Source: Agarivorans sp. TSD2052 (GTDB lineage Bacteria > Pseudomonadota > Gammaproteobacteria > Enterobacterales > Celerinatantimonadaceae). From it: a stretch of 64,000 nucleotides of DNA. Under the pieces are notes generated by a model that worked only from the letters and a program-made list of their open reading frames with translations, did no database searches and had not been told where the DNA came from. The stretch lies in NCBI RefSeq assembly GCF_023238625.1, contig NZ_CP096670.1, positions 4,236,001 to 4,300,000 on the forward strand, given 5' to 3'. The first letter of the stretch is position 1; each line of letters opens with the position of its first letter. Positions 1 through 8,394 of the stretch are shown piece after piece. The position numbers and the translations under genes were made by a program.

Positions 1-546
1 TAAATCAGCCTGCGCCACCAGCACTACCATCGAGGTGAAATACACAATCACATAGACCGAGAGGTCTAAGAGCTTCATGACGGTTTCACGCACTGACAGA
101 GCCGTTTGCATCACTTTAGTGGCGACTCTTCCCGCAAAATCATTCGCAAAAAAAGTGACACTTTGGCGCAATAAATAGCGGTGAGCTGACCAGCGAATCG
201 CCATCGGAAAATTGCCAAGCAACGCTTGGTGAATCAATAAAGAGTAAGCTAGAGTCAGCAGAGGCATGATAACTAACAACATTAACCCCATGCCCCACAA
301 GGTGGATGCTTCGTCACTTAATAAAGTGTTGGGGTCTTTAGTACTTAACCAATCAACCAGCTTGCCCATAAAGCCAAACAATGCAACTTCACATACTGCA
401 ATTAGCGCAGCCAACACAGCCATCAGTAATAAGGGCGCAACCATACCCTGACAATAGTGCCGACAAAATTGGTATAAACCTTTTGGGGGTTGGTTAGGCT
501 CTTGTTTCGGAAACGCTACCGTGAGCCGCTCAAAAAAACTAAACAT
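1..546 (-). CDS. ABC transporter, N-terminal membrane domain (partial)
   Basis: The reading frame is open from an ATG at 546 to the window edge, giving the first 182 residues of a longer protein. A hydrophilic N-terminus of about 30 residues is followed by hydrophobic segments near residues 36-60, 84-110 and 163-180. The stretch around residues 131-150 (FFANDFAGRVATKVMQTA) is typical of the first cytoplasmic loop of ABC-type exporters that fuse membrane and ATPase domains, as in the MsbA/MdlB group. The ATPase domain would lie outside the window, so the substrate cannot be named. It is separated from the next minus-strand gene by a terminator-like hairpin, so it is probably a separate unit. 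Confidence 0.75.
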   Translation of the reverse strand, partial: MFSFFERLTVAFPKQEPNQPPKGLYQFCRHYCQGMVAPLLLMAVLAALIAVCEVALFGFMGKLVDWLSTKDPNTLLSDEASTLWGMGLMLLVIMPLLTLAYSLLIHQALLGNFPMAIRWSAHRYLLRQSVTFFANDFAGRVATKVMQTALSVRETVMKLLDLSVYVIVYFTSMVVLVAQADL

Positions 547-690
547 CAAGCAATCCTTGCGATAAATCGCGGAGATATAAATTACAAATACTACTTACTA
601 CTTTAACGCACTTTATCAGTGAGACGCAGTATTGCTGAGCATAAAACGACAATTAACTAATTCTCGATGAACATCAGAATAAAAACCATA

Positions 691-722
691 AAAAAGGCTG
701 AAACCAGACGTTCCAGCCTTTG
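691..722 (-). terminator. Rho-independent terminator of the DUF3179 gene
   Basis: Read on the minus strand, AAAGGCTG pairs with CAGCCTTT across a short loop and is followed by a run of T. It lies just downstream of the stop of the minus-strand gene that ends at 749. Confidence 0.65.
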
Positions 723-748
723 CCATCAAAGTGCGGGGGTAAAGAGGT

Positions 749-1963
749 TTACTGGCTTATATTAAGCTCGGTTTGTGGGAAAAAGTTAGCCCACACTATC
801 CAAAAAATACCCGCTTTAAGTGTTTCCACTCGCTTTAGCTGTTCGCCATTTTCTAAGTTACCCGCAAAATCTAAACCTATTACTGGCTGCTGATTTGGAT
901 TATAAAACACCCCTAAGCTTTGCATCTCTTGATCGTAATTAACCACAATGGTTTGCCCTTCAGCTTCAATACTCACTAAGCCACCTTGGCTGCGTAAAAA
1001 CGCTTCGGTATAGGCAAAATAACTCTCCCCTATATTAAACGCCCACACTAATTGCTTACTGGGTAAGCGTTCGTCTACATGTTTAATCGTGGGAAATATG
1101 GGTTTTTCCATTTTATGTTGTGCATTGATGGCCAGGCCAAAAATCAGTTCAATCATACGGTCGTAAACATAAACCACTGGGTTTCGCCAAAATGGTGGCC
1201 GTAAACCTTTTTCAAGGTAATCATTTACAAACACTAAGCCATTAGGGTAAGCCTGTTTAAACTTGGCAAACGGCATTCTAAAGGTAGCCACCTGCTGCAT
1301 TTCGCCAGCATTACCGGCCGTTACATCACATTCTTTACGGCCCCACAGCTGCTGGATTGGTTGGTCGGTATTCGCGTCAGCCATCACCAAATTATTTTCT
1401 AGCTGTAACACTGGGCGAAGTGACAAAGCTTGACCATTAATTTCAGGTACAACAGCCATACCTAAATTGGTTAAACCGCAATAGGTCATCACGACATTTG
1501 CCGGGCCGTCGGAACGATCACCAACCACATGGGGACGAACCAATTGTTTATCAGAATGCGCACGTGCTTGGCCAGCGTATTCATAAACAATCACACTTTC
1601 ATCATCGTGATAGTACTGCTGCGCTTGCTCGGTATTAACAAATACCGCATTGTCTTGGCGGGCACGCATCATAAAATCTGGGTTTATTGCGCCAGAGAAA
1701 AACATCAGCAAAATGACCACACTGATTACCAGCATCATCATTAACGGGATATGACTCGCTAAAACCAGCCACAATCCCCAAGCAAGCACCAAGCTTAGCA
1801 AGGTGTTTCGGCTCAAACGTTTTCGTTGATGCCAAGCTCGCATGGTTTTACTGCGTGTAGACTTAACCACCCACTGGCCAAAATCCCCCAGCTCCATAAA
1901 AATAATAAACGCGAAATATAAGGACGCCGCTAAGCCCGCTCCGATTAATAAACTCGTAAACAT
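749..1963 (-). CDS. DUF3179-family protein with N-terminal membrane segments
   Basis: A 404-residue protein of unknown function. Hydrophobic segments lie near residues 3-25 and 55-95, so the bulk of the chain is probably anchored at the inner membrane. The later part matches the general pattern of DUF3179 proteins: a region on use of the stored sequence (NGQALSLRP), a MTYCG motif in place of the usual YCPLC, then LENNLVMAD and a QQLWGRKE segment. Only one cysteine is kept at that motif. I chose the ATG at 1963 because AGAGG precedes it by 5 bases; an ATG at 1987 without such a site would add 8 residues. It diverges from a LysR regulator at 2092, which may control it. The family call is from remembered motifs. 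Confidence 0.65.
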   Translation of the reverse strand: MFTSLLIGAGLAASLYFAFIIFMELGDFGQWVVKSTRSKTMRAWHQRKRLSRNTLLSLVLAWGLWLVLASHIPLMMMLVISVVILLMFFSGAINPDFMMRARQDNAVFVNTEQAQQYYHDDESVIVYEYAGQARAHSDKQLVRPHVVGDRSDGPANVVMTYCGLTNLGMAVVPEINGQALSLRPVLQLENNLVMADANTDQPIQQLWGRKECDVTAGNAGEMQQVATFRMPFAKFKQAYPNGLVFVNDYLEKGLRPPFWRNPVVYVYDRMIELIFGLAINAQHKMEKPIFPTIKHVDERLPSKQLVWAFNIGESYFAYTEAFLRSQGGLVSIEAEGQTIVVNYDQEMQSLGVFYNPNQQPVIGLDFAGNLENGEQLKRVETLKAGIFWIVWANFFPQTELNISQ

Positions 1964-2091
1964 AAACACCTCTGCTCTATCATTCATTCAATTGCAGCTA
2001 GCTTAATGTGAAGGAAGTAGCGGAAAAACCGACGACAATACAACTTATTGTTGCATATAATGGAACAACGACAGCCCGCAAGGATCGCGAT

Positions 2092-2979
2092 ATGAATTTA
2101 GAAGATATGGAACTATTTGTTAATCTAGCCGAGCAAGGTAGCTTTACTAAGGCAGCCGACGCGACGGGGATCCCTAAATCCACGATTAGTCGCCGAATCA
2201 CCAATCTAGAAAAACACCTTGGGGTGCAACTGCTAGCGCGAACGACTCGCAGCCTGAGCTTAACCGAAGTAGGTAACAACTACTTACAGGGCTGCGAGCA
2301 ACTTATTCAACAAGCTAAACAGTTAGAGCACGATACTCAGCAGCAAAACGACCAGCCAAGTGGCACCTTAAGTATTTTCATCCCCAATACGCTGCTACGC
2401 ATATTCTGGCCGGTAGTGATAGACATGATTAATGACTACCCAGAATTAAAATTTGAAGCGTTTAGCAGCGAAGGTCGCCAAGAAGAGCAAACATCGACCC
2501 GTTACGACATCATGTTTCATGTAGACGAACCAAAGGATTCATCCTTAATCGCCCGACGTATTACCACCATTAAGTACGATTACTACGCCAGCCCCAAATA
2601 TATTGCGCAACACGGTTTACTTCAGCATCCTAGTGACGTGAACAAGCACCGAATTATTTTTAACTCTGTCTCTCAATCACCCACTCACTTTTGGCGCTTT
2701 GAGCACCAGGGCGAGCTTGTGCTGCAATCCATATCACCATTTTTTAGTGTGCAAAACCCTGAATTAGGCTTAGATTTGTGTTTACAAGACAAGGGAGTTG
2801 CTCTAGTTCCTGATATGCTGTCTAAGGGTTTAGTACAACAAGGCAAATTAGTTAAAGCTTATGCACATCCGCAGCAACTTAGCGGCTACCTCTATGCTAT
2901 TTACCACTCTCGTAAGTATTTACCAGCCAAAGTGGCTATATTTATAGAAAAACTACAAGCTTTTATGGAACACAAATAG
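2092..2979 (+). CDS. LysR-family transcriptional regulator
   Basis: A 295-residue regulator of standard LysR size. The N-terminal winged helix-turn-helix covers about residues 1-60 (ELFVNLAEQGSFTKAADATG, then IPKSTISRRITNLEKHLGVQLL), followed by a substrate-binding domain from about residue 88. The subgroup resembles the CrgA/DsdC-like LysR proteins that end near 300 residues. The ATG at 2092 is preceded by AAGGA at 2081 and is preferred over a GTG at 2008. It is transcribed away from the DUF3179 gene, and divergent arrangement is typical of a LysR regulator and its target. The inducer is unknown. Confidence 0.88.
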   Translation: MNLEDMELFVNLAEQGSFTKAADATGIPKSTISRRITNLEKHLGVQLLARTTRSLSLTEVGNNYLQGCEQLIQQAKQLEHDTQQQNDQPSGTLSIFIPNTLLRIFWPVVIDMINDYPELKFEAFSSEGRQEEQTSTRYDIMFHVDEPKDSSLIARRITTIKYDYYASPKYIAQHGLLQHPSDVNKHRIIFNSVSQSPTHFWRFEHQGELVLQSISPFFSVQNPELGLDLCLQDKGVALVPDMLSKGLVQQGKLVKAYAHPQQLSGYLYAIYHSRKYLPAKVAIFIEKLQAFMEHK

Positions 2980-2993
2980 CCGTACTTCCACTC

Positions 2994-3012
2994 GGTGAGC
3001 GTAGCGCTCACC
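2994..3012. terminator. Hairpin after the LysR gene
   Basis: GGTGAGCG and CGCTCACC form a perfect 8-bp stem with a 3-base loop 14 bases after the stop codon. There is no T run, so termination by this hairpin alone is uncertain. Confidence 0.35.
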
Positions 3013-3165
3013 TATGAGGCGATCTCCCGTATTGACTAAACCCCATCTATTTACGCCGTGATTAAGCCAATTAGTGGAACAATCATTCCCAGCTAACAGG
3101 CTTATTCTGCAATAGCAAAGTTCATATGATGCCTCCATCAACATGACTTACTGCAGGAACTTACC

Positions 3166-3933
3166 ATGAACATCAAATCATCATTGTACGCACTTATCTT
3201 CGCTGGTCTTATTTCAAGCTCGGCTCACGCCGCAACCGTTCAGCTAAAAGATGGCCGTTCTTTGCAAGGCGCCATCGTGTCGCAAAATGCAGAAACGCTG
3301 GTCTTAGATTTAAACGGTATTGAGGTAAAGCTCCCTACCGCCCAAATTGCCAATATTAGTTTCAGTGACAACTTAAATGATAACAACACCATCAGCAGCT
3401 TTACCGACAGCAACCAAACAGAAGCCGCTAACACAGACGCGAGTCCAATTGAGCCCGCAGAAGTCCCCGCTGGCACCGTGATAACGGTGCGCATGAGTGA
3501 AGGTGTAAATACTCGCCAGCACGAAACAGGCCAGCGCTTCACAGGCACCTTAGAAGCCAACTTAATGTCGGGTGATACGGTGGTAGCCAAGCGTGGTAGC
3601 ACCGTTTATGGTGAGCTAAGTGAAGTAAAAAAAGCGGGCCGAGTAGCAGGCTCAGCCAGTATGAGCATCACTCTAACTAGTGTGTTAATAAACGACCAAA
3701 TGCATGATATTCAAACCGATTCATTAAGCTCTAATGGCTCAAACACCGCCGGAGACACCGTCGGTAAAACGGCTCGGGCAGCCGCTATTGGTGGGTTAAT
3801 AAATGGCAGCAGTGGAGCCAAAAACGGGGCAAAAGTAGGGGTGGGCGCATCGCTTATTACTCAAGGTAACGATATAGAACTGCCAAAAGATAGTCTTATT
3901 GAGTTTACCCTAGCAGCCCCTCTAGTTGGCTAA
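3166..3933 (+). CDS. Secreted hypothetical protein with glycine-rich C-terminus
   Basis: A 255-residue protein with a clear signal peptide (MNIKSSLYALIFAGLISSSAHA, cut after residue 22). The mature N-terminus (VQLKDGRSLQGAIVSQNAET) is a short beta-rich segment. From about residue 98 there is a second domain starting VPAGTVITVRMSEGVNTRQ, with pairs such as GTLEANLMSGDTVVAKRGSTV, as in proteins that keep a periplasmic or cell-surface beta domain. Near residues 195-225 is a glycine/alanine-rich stretch (AARAAAIGGLINGSSGAKNG) that may insert in or pack against membrane, like glycine-zipper proteins. I do not recognise a function. It is flanked by two LysR genes and seems monocistronic. Confidence 0.7.
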   Translation: MNIKSSLYALIFAGLISSSAHAATVQLKDGRSLQGAIVSQNAETLVLDLNGIEVKLPTAQIANISFSDNLNDNNTISSFTDSNQTEAANTDASPIEPAEVPAGTVITVRMSEGVNTRQHETGQRFTGTLEANLMSGDTVVAKRGSTVYGELSEVKKAGRVAGSASMSITLTSVLINDQMHDIQTDSLSSNGSNTAGDTVGKTARAAAIGGLINGSSGAKNGAKVGVGASLITQGNDIELPKDSLIEFTLAAPLVG

Positions 3934-3939
3934 ACTAAG

Positions 3940-4833
3940 CTACTCGGCGGGAGGTAACTCTCCTGCCTGTTGCAAACTAAAGGCAGTAGCTGGCTCTGTT
4001 TTATCTAACAACTTCTCTACTTTTTTAATTTGTTCCAAAGCGGCAGAATCTTTACGGTAGCTTAAATACACTGGCCGCAACCAAGCCTCTGAGTGCGCTA
4101 CCGTGAACAACTGCTGGGACTCGAGAAAAGGCTCCACAATGGATGCGGGTAAATAACAAGCTCCGCCTTTTTCCAATATAAAATCTAAGGCTATTCGTCC
4201 GGTTGAGGTACGTAAAAAGGGGGGTGGCATTTTACTATGGCGAGTCGCATGTTCAGAGGCAAAGCGGGTCCCCCAATCAACATATACATAGCCCTGCTCT
4301 AAAGCCTGCTGCTGATTTTTGGGCTGGGTCGATACCAACATCAACTCCAAATCGGCGACTTTCTTACAGGCTAATTCATCTGATTTTAAAGGATCAACCC
4401 CGACCCCTATATCTAAGGTTCGTTCTATTAAGGCGCGATTCATATGCTCCCTACCTAGAGTTTCTGCGGTAAATGCATAGCCCTCAAAATGCTCGGTAAC
4501 CACACTTAGGCCGTTTTGCAAATAGGCATCCCATACATTAGGTGTACCGGCAAGAGTAAGCTGAATAGCGTGGGCTTGAGTGAGTAATAGTTCCGCTTTA
4601 GATTGCTCAAGAGTTCGCACCATGTTTTCCGCATAGGCAATCAAGCGCTCCCCAGAGCTGGTTAATTTAATGGCATTACGATCACGGATAAATAAAGGCG
4701 CATCAAAAAAAATTTCAAGCTGCTTAATTCGGGCGCTTACCGCAGCCTGAGTGATATATAAATTTTCTGCCGCTCGCCCAAAGTGTTTTTCTTTAGCCAC
4801 TTCTAGAAAGGTGCGAAATACTTTTACATCCAT
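3940..4833 (-). CDS. hdfR: LysR-family regulator, HdfR-like
   Basis: A 297-residue LysR regulator. The start MDVKVFRTFLEVAKEKHFGR and the HTH (AAENLYITQAAVSARIKQLE) closely follow E. coli HdfR ([32 protein letters not shown]), a repressor of the flagellar master operon flhDC. The gene is divergent from a maoP/DUF413 gene, the same arrangement as hdfR and yifE/maoP in E. coli, which supports orthology. The ATG at 4833 is preferred over an in-frame ATG at 4911, because the family begins with this MD-x-x-xx-FL pattern. Whether it controls flagella here is unknown; the sensor domain has drifted more than the HTH. Confidence 0.82.
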   Translation of the reverse strand: MDVKVFRTFLEVAKEKHFGRAAENLYITQAAVSARIKQLEIFFDAPLFIRDRNAIKLTSSGERLIAYAENMVRTLEQSKAELLLTQAHAIQLTLAGTPNVWDAYLQNGLSVVTEHFEGYAFTAETLGREHMNRALIERTLDIGVGVDPLKSDELACKKVADLELMLVSTQPKNQQQALEQGYVYVDWGTRFASEHATRHSKMPPPFLRTSTGRIALDFILEKGGACYLPASIVEPFLESQQLFTVAHSEAWLRPVYLSYRKDSAALEQIKKVEKLLDKTEPATAFSLQQAGELPPAE

Positions 4834-4995
4834 AGGGTTATCTCTTTGCTCTAGTGCTTGCGAGATTAACAAACAAAAATTGTTCTTACGACAAAAACTA
4901 TTCGTTTTCATATTTGCCCAATAGTCTCTACCTTGCAGCCAACTTAGCTGCGCTGCTTAGCCAGCCTTTTTCCTGAATAAGTTGGAGTAACGGTA

Positions 4996-5352
4996 ATGAC
5001 GACTGATTTTCGCTTTGGAAAAAAACGTTTCTACGATGATCTGAAATTTAAACGCGGTTTTAGTAAATCCGGTGATTTCACCCTGCTAGAGTCTGAGTTA
5101 CTAAGCTTATTTGGTGAAACCATGAAGGCCCTTGAAACCGGTGAACTGCTGCCTGAAGGCAACCAAGAACAACGGTTCTTGCTGGTCACCAGCTTACAGC
5201 TAGAGCCGAGTAGCAAACTAGAAAAACTATGGATGAAATATAAGACATTGGCTTATTCAAGGCGTCGCTTTCATACCTTAAATAGCAACGCAAAATCGCC
5301 CGGCGGTAAACATCACATCGCTGAAGAAATATTTATTGATGATGACGACTAA
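4996..5352 (+). CDS. maoP: DUF413 / MaoP macrodomain Ori organisation protein
   Basis: A 118-residue basic protein. The start FRFGKKRFYDDLKFKRGFSKSG and the LAYSRRRFHTLNSN region are hallmarks of the DUF413 family (E. coli YifE, renamed MaoP). In E. coli MaoP acts together with a DNA site, maoS, next to its gene to constrain the Ori macrodomain of the chromosome. The acidic tail FIDDDD is common in the family. It is divergent from the hdfR-like gene, as in enterobacteria. It is followed after 39 bases by rimK on the same strand, so read-through is possible. Confidence 0.85.
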   Translation: MTTDFRFGKKRFYDDLKFKRGFSKSGDFTLLESELLSLFGETMKALETGELLPEGNQEQRFLLVTSLQLEPSSKLEKLWMKYKTLAYSRRRFHTLNSNAKSPGGKHHIAEEIFIDDDD

Positions 5353-5391
5353 ACTAAACACGGCATCAGCTCATACCATTAAGGAATTACC

Positions 5392-6297
5392 ATGCGTATA
5401 GCCATTTTATCTCGCGGAGAAAACCTCTACTCCACTCGTCGCTTAAAAGAGGCTGGTGAAGCCCGTGGCCATCAAGTAGATATCATAGATACCTTACACT
5501 GCTATATGGACATAACTAGCAGTAAACCCACGGTTCGCTACAACGGTGAGGTACTGCCTAACTACGATGCGGTCATCCCACGGATTGGTTCATCAATTAC
5601 TTTTTATGGTACAGCGGTGGTTCGTCAGTTTGAAATGATGGGTACCTTTTGTGTCAATGAATCGGTTGCCATTAGCCGTTCACGCGATAAGTTGCGCTCA
5701 CTACAATTATTGTCACGTAAAGGCATTGGTTTGCCACGCACCGGCTTTGCCAGCAAGCCTGACAAGATTCAAGATCTAATTAAAAATGTAGGTGGAGCGC
5801 CGCTAGTGATTAAGTTGCTTGAAGGCACGCAAGGCATTGGTGTTGTACTGGCCGAAACCAATAAAGCCGCCGAAAGTGTGATTGAAGCCTTTATGGGCTT
5901 AAAAGCCAACATTTTGGTACAAGAGTTTATTAAAGAAGCCGGGGGGGCCGATATTCGCTGCTTAGTAGTCGGAGGCAAAGTCGTCGCCGCTATGAAGCGC
6001 CAAGCGGCAGAGGGTGAGTTTCGTTCTAACTTACACCGCGGCGGCGCAGCACAGTTGGTCCGCTTGAGCAAAGAAGAGCGAGCCACTGCTGTTAATGCGG
6101 CAAAAGCCATGGGTTTAAACTTATGTGGTGTAGATATTTTGCAATCTAATAATGGTCCAGTGGTGATGGAAGTGAACTCTTCGCCAGGTTTAGAAGGCAT
6201 AGAAACATCCACCAAAAAAGATGTAGCAGGCATGGTATTTGAGTTTATTGAAAAAAATGCCAAACCCTTCGCCACTAAAACTCGTGGTAAAGGCTAA
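5392..6297 (+). CDS. rimK: Ribosomal protein S6 glutaminyl/glutamyl ligase RimK
   Basis: A 301-residue ATP-grasp ligase, the same length as E. coli RimK (300), which adds glutamate residues to the C-terminus of ribosomal protein S6. The N-terminal pre-ATP-grasp part begins [18 protein letters not shown]; the ATP-grasp domain runs from about residue 104, with the ATP-binding [11 protein letters not shown] loop near 143 and the Mg-binding [12 protein letters not shown] motif near residue 262. A GGATG-like site and 39 bases separate it from maoP. It is followed by an AstE-like hydrolase, an MscS-type channel and a RimB-type retropepsin, a set of neighbours known for rimK in many gammaproteobacteria. 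Confidence 0.93.
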   Translation: MRIAILSRGENLYSTRRLKEAGEARGHQVDIIDTLHCYMDITSSKPTVRYNGEVLPNYDAVIPRIGSSITFYGTAVVRQFEMMGTFCVNESVAISRSRDKLRSLQLLSRKGIGLPRTGFASKPDKIQDLIKNVGGAPLVIKLLEGTQGIGVVLAETNKAAESVIEAFMGLKANILVQEFIKEAGGADIRCLVVGGKVVAAMKRQAAEGEFRSNLHRGGAAQLVRLSKEERATAVNAAKAMGLNLCGVDILQSNNGPVVMEVNSSPGLEGIETSTKKDVAGMVFEFIEKNAKPFATKTRGKG

Positions 6298-6330
6298 TAG
6301 CATTAGGACTAAAGCGTTAAGAGGCTAACG

Positions 6331-7347
6331 ATGATCATTGCTGGAATAGAAGTAAAACCGGGTGAACATAAACAAATAGAAATTCCGGTAGCGAAACTAT
6401 ATACCGATACCAATATTTCTATTCCAGTGCATATCACCCGCGCAAAACGGGCGGGCCCAACGGTATTTATCAGCGCGGCAGTGCATGGTGATGAGCTAAA
6501 TGGCATCGAAATTATTCGTCGCTTAACGCGCTCCCCTAGTTTTAAGCTGACCAAGGGCTGCTTAATTGCTGTGCCCATGGTAAATATTTATGGGGTACTT
6601 AACCAAAGCCGCTATATGCCTGATCGGCGTGACTTAAACCGCTGCTTTCCAGGCTCTGAAAAAGGATCGTTAGCGGGCCGTTTGGCACACATTTTTTTAA
6701 GCGAAATAGTGGCGCAATGTGACTACGGCATTGATTTACACACCGGCGCGATTCATCGCTCAAATTTGCCACAAATCAGGGCTAATTTGAAAGATCCTGA
6801 GACTAAGCTCTTAGCCGAGGCCTTTGGTGTACCGGTTTTATTAAACGCCGATTTACGTGATGGTTCGTTACGTGAATCCGCGGTAAATAACGGAACCAAA
6901 ATCTTGCTTTATGAAGCCGGAGAAGCCTTACGCTTTGATGAATTATCGATTCAAAGTGGAGTAAAAGGCATTTTAAAAGTACTGTCGCATTTAGGTATGA
7001 TTAAGAAGCGGCGCAGTAGCAAAAAAGCGCCGCCTTACATTGCCTACAGTAGTTCGTGGTTACGCGCGTCTGCTAGTGGCATTGTCAGTGAATATGCCCA
7101 ATTAGGGGATCTGGTGGAAGAGGGGGATATATTGGCTGACATTTATAGCCCTTTTGGCAAGCTGATCAACCAAGTAACGGTTAAGCGCTCGGGTATTGTG
7201 ATTGGCAAACAAAACATCCCCTTGGTGCAAGAAGGCGATGCCATGTATCACCTCGCCTATTTTGGCGCCGACCAAGACGAAGTGGCAGAGCAAATAGAAA
7301 CCCTGCAAGAGTCAATTAAGCCCCTAGATAACGGCTTAGTACAATAA
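6331..7347 (+). CDS. Succinylglutamate desuccinylase/aspartoacylase-family hydrolase
   Basis: A 338-residue zinc hydrolase of the M14-related AstE/AspA family. The zinc site is visible: VHGDELNGIE with His52 and Glu55, and a later IDLHTG histidine near residue 147, plus the substrate-binding DLNRCFPG motif. The C-terminal third (SGIVSEYAQLGDLVEEGDILADI) is a lipoyl-like beta barrel domain common to this subgroup. The substrate is unknown; the constant link to rimK suggests, as inference only, that it removes glutamate-type modifications or trims small acyl amino acids. A 9-base gap joins it to the next gene. Confidence 0.88.
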   Translation: MIIAGIEVKPGEHKQIEIPVAKLYTDTNISIPVHITRAKRAGPTVFISAAVHGDELNGIEIIRRLTRSPSFKLTKGCLIAVPMVNIYGVLNQSRYMPDRRDLNRCFPGSEKGSLAGRLAHIFLSEIVAQCDYGIDLHTGAIHRSNLPQIRANLKDPETKLLAEAFGVPVLLNADLRDGSLRESAVNNGTKILLYEAGEALRFDELSIQSGVKGILKVLSHLGMIKKRRSSKKAPPYIAYSSSWLRASASGIVSEYAQLGDLVEEGDILADIYSPFGKLINQVTVKRSGIVIGKQNIPLVQEGDAMYHLAYFGADQDEVAEQIETLQESIKPLDNGLVQ

Positions 7348-7356
7348 GGTAAAGTA

Positions 7357-7914
7357 ATGAGCATTAACGAGATCTTATTAAGCGCTTTAGCCCTAATCGG
7401 CTTCATGGCTGGCCAAACTAAACTCAACCAATTGGTGCTAAAAATTGGGCAGGAACGTAGTATTGCCAAAGCGCGGATTCACTACGTAACTTGGGTATTG
7501 CGTAGTATTATGGCCTTAGTATTACTGATGATTCTCAGCATCATTAGTGATGTTGGCTTTAATGACTTCGGGGTATTTTTTTCCTCGGTATTTGCAGTTA
7601 TCGGCGTTGCTTTATTTGCCCAATGGTCAATTTTGAGTAATGTAACTGCCAGTATCATTGTGTTTTTCTTCTTCCCTTATCGGGTGGGTCACCAAGTTAA
7701 AATCTTAGATGGTGACAACTCCATTGAGGGGCGCCTAGAAGAAATTACCTTGTTTCACGTTATTTTGGTCGACGAGAACGGTGCTAAACTCACCTTCCCT
7801 AATTCGATGGTATTTCAAAAAGCGGTGGTGATTAGCGCCGAACAGAAAACGCAGCTTGATGCAGACCAACCGATTGAAACGCCAACAAGCACGGAGGAAA
7901 AAGCCAATGGCTAA
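7357..7914 (+). CDS. Short MscS-family mechanosensitive channel-like protein
   Basis: A 185-residue membrane protein. Hydrophobic helices lie near residues 4-22, 45-65 and 72-105. The join WSILSNVTASIIVFFFFPYRVGHQVKI matches the TM3/beta-domain boundary of MscS channels, and FPNSMVFQKAV matches the IPN motif after it. It lacks the large cytoplasmic cage of MscS (E. coli MscS is 286 residues), ending soon after the beta domain. It could be a minimal channel or a modulator. The stop codon overlaps the start of the retropepsin gene, so the two are translationally coupled in a rimK operon. Confidence 0.83.
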   Translation: MSINEILLSALALIGFMAGQTKLNQLVLKIGQERSIAKARIHYVTWVLRSIMALVLLMILSIISDVGFNDFGVFFSSVFAVIGVALFAQWSILSNVTASIIVFFFFPYRVGHQVKILDGDNSIEGRLEEITLFHVILVDENGAKLTFPNSMVFQKAVVISAEQKTQLDADQPIETPTSTEEKANG

Positions 7915-8338
7915 GTTAATCATTGGCAACCTAGAAACCTGCCATTTACCCGAACTCGGCATTAGCGAACTACCCGTTCGCATTGACACTGGAGCTAAAA
8001 CCTCATCTTTGCATGTGGATAATATTGAACGTAAAAAAATCAAGGGTAAGCCACATATTAGCTTTGATTTGCATCCAGATATTTATAACTTGGAGCAAGT
8101 TTGCCGATGTTCGGCGCCTATCTTTGATACGCGCCGCGTAAAATCATCTAATGGCGAAGTAGAGCAGCGTTATGTGATTCAAACCGCGTTCCAGTTAGGT
8201 GAGCAAACTTGGCCTATTGAGATAACCTTAACCAATCGCCAAGATATGAGTTACTTAATGTTATTAGGGCGCCAAGGCATGGGTGATAAAGTATTAGTAG
8301 ACCCTTCGCAAAGTTTTCTAGTTGATTCTGCCGGCTAA
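7907..8338 (+). CDS. rimB: RimB-like retropepsin ('ATP-dependent zinc protease' family)
   Basis: A 143-residue cytoplasmic protein of the Zn_protease/retropepsin-like family linked to RimK. The catalytic aspartate motif IDTGAKTSSLHV (Asp27-Thr-Gly) is intact, and the C-terminal MLLGRQGMGDKVLVDPSQSFL matches the family. In Pseudomonas the rimABK operon encodes a protein of this type that works with RimK. The ATG at 7907 has GGAGG 9 bases upstream and lies 8 bases inside the channel gene; an upstream ATG at 7856 with no ribosome site was not used. A second, exported member of the family lies at 27422. Confidence 0.85.
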   Translation: MAKLIIGNLETCHLPELGISELPVRIDTGAKTSSLHVDNIERKKIKGKPHISFDLHPDIYNLEQVCRCSAPIFDTRRVKSSNGEVEQRYVIQTAFQLGEQTWPIEITLTNRQDMSYLMLLGRQGMGDKVLVDPSQSFLVDSAG

Positions 8339-8394
8339 AATGGCCGCAGAAAGGACCGTATACGCACTAACAAATACCGACAGGGAGCAACAAC

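Noticed and set aside
266-451. 61-codon plus-strand ORF at the left edge
   Set aside because: It is antisense to the ABC exporter frame and low in protein-like character.
2008-2091. GTG start for the first LysR gene
   Set aside because: The ATG at 2092 has a ribosome site and begins in family register.
5769-6275. 168-codon minus-strand ORF inside rimK
   Set aside because: It is antisense to a complete, well-conserved gene and its translation has no protein-like pattern.
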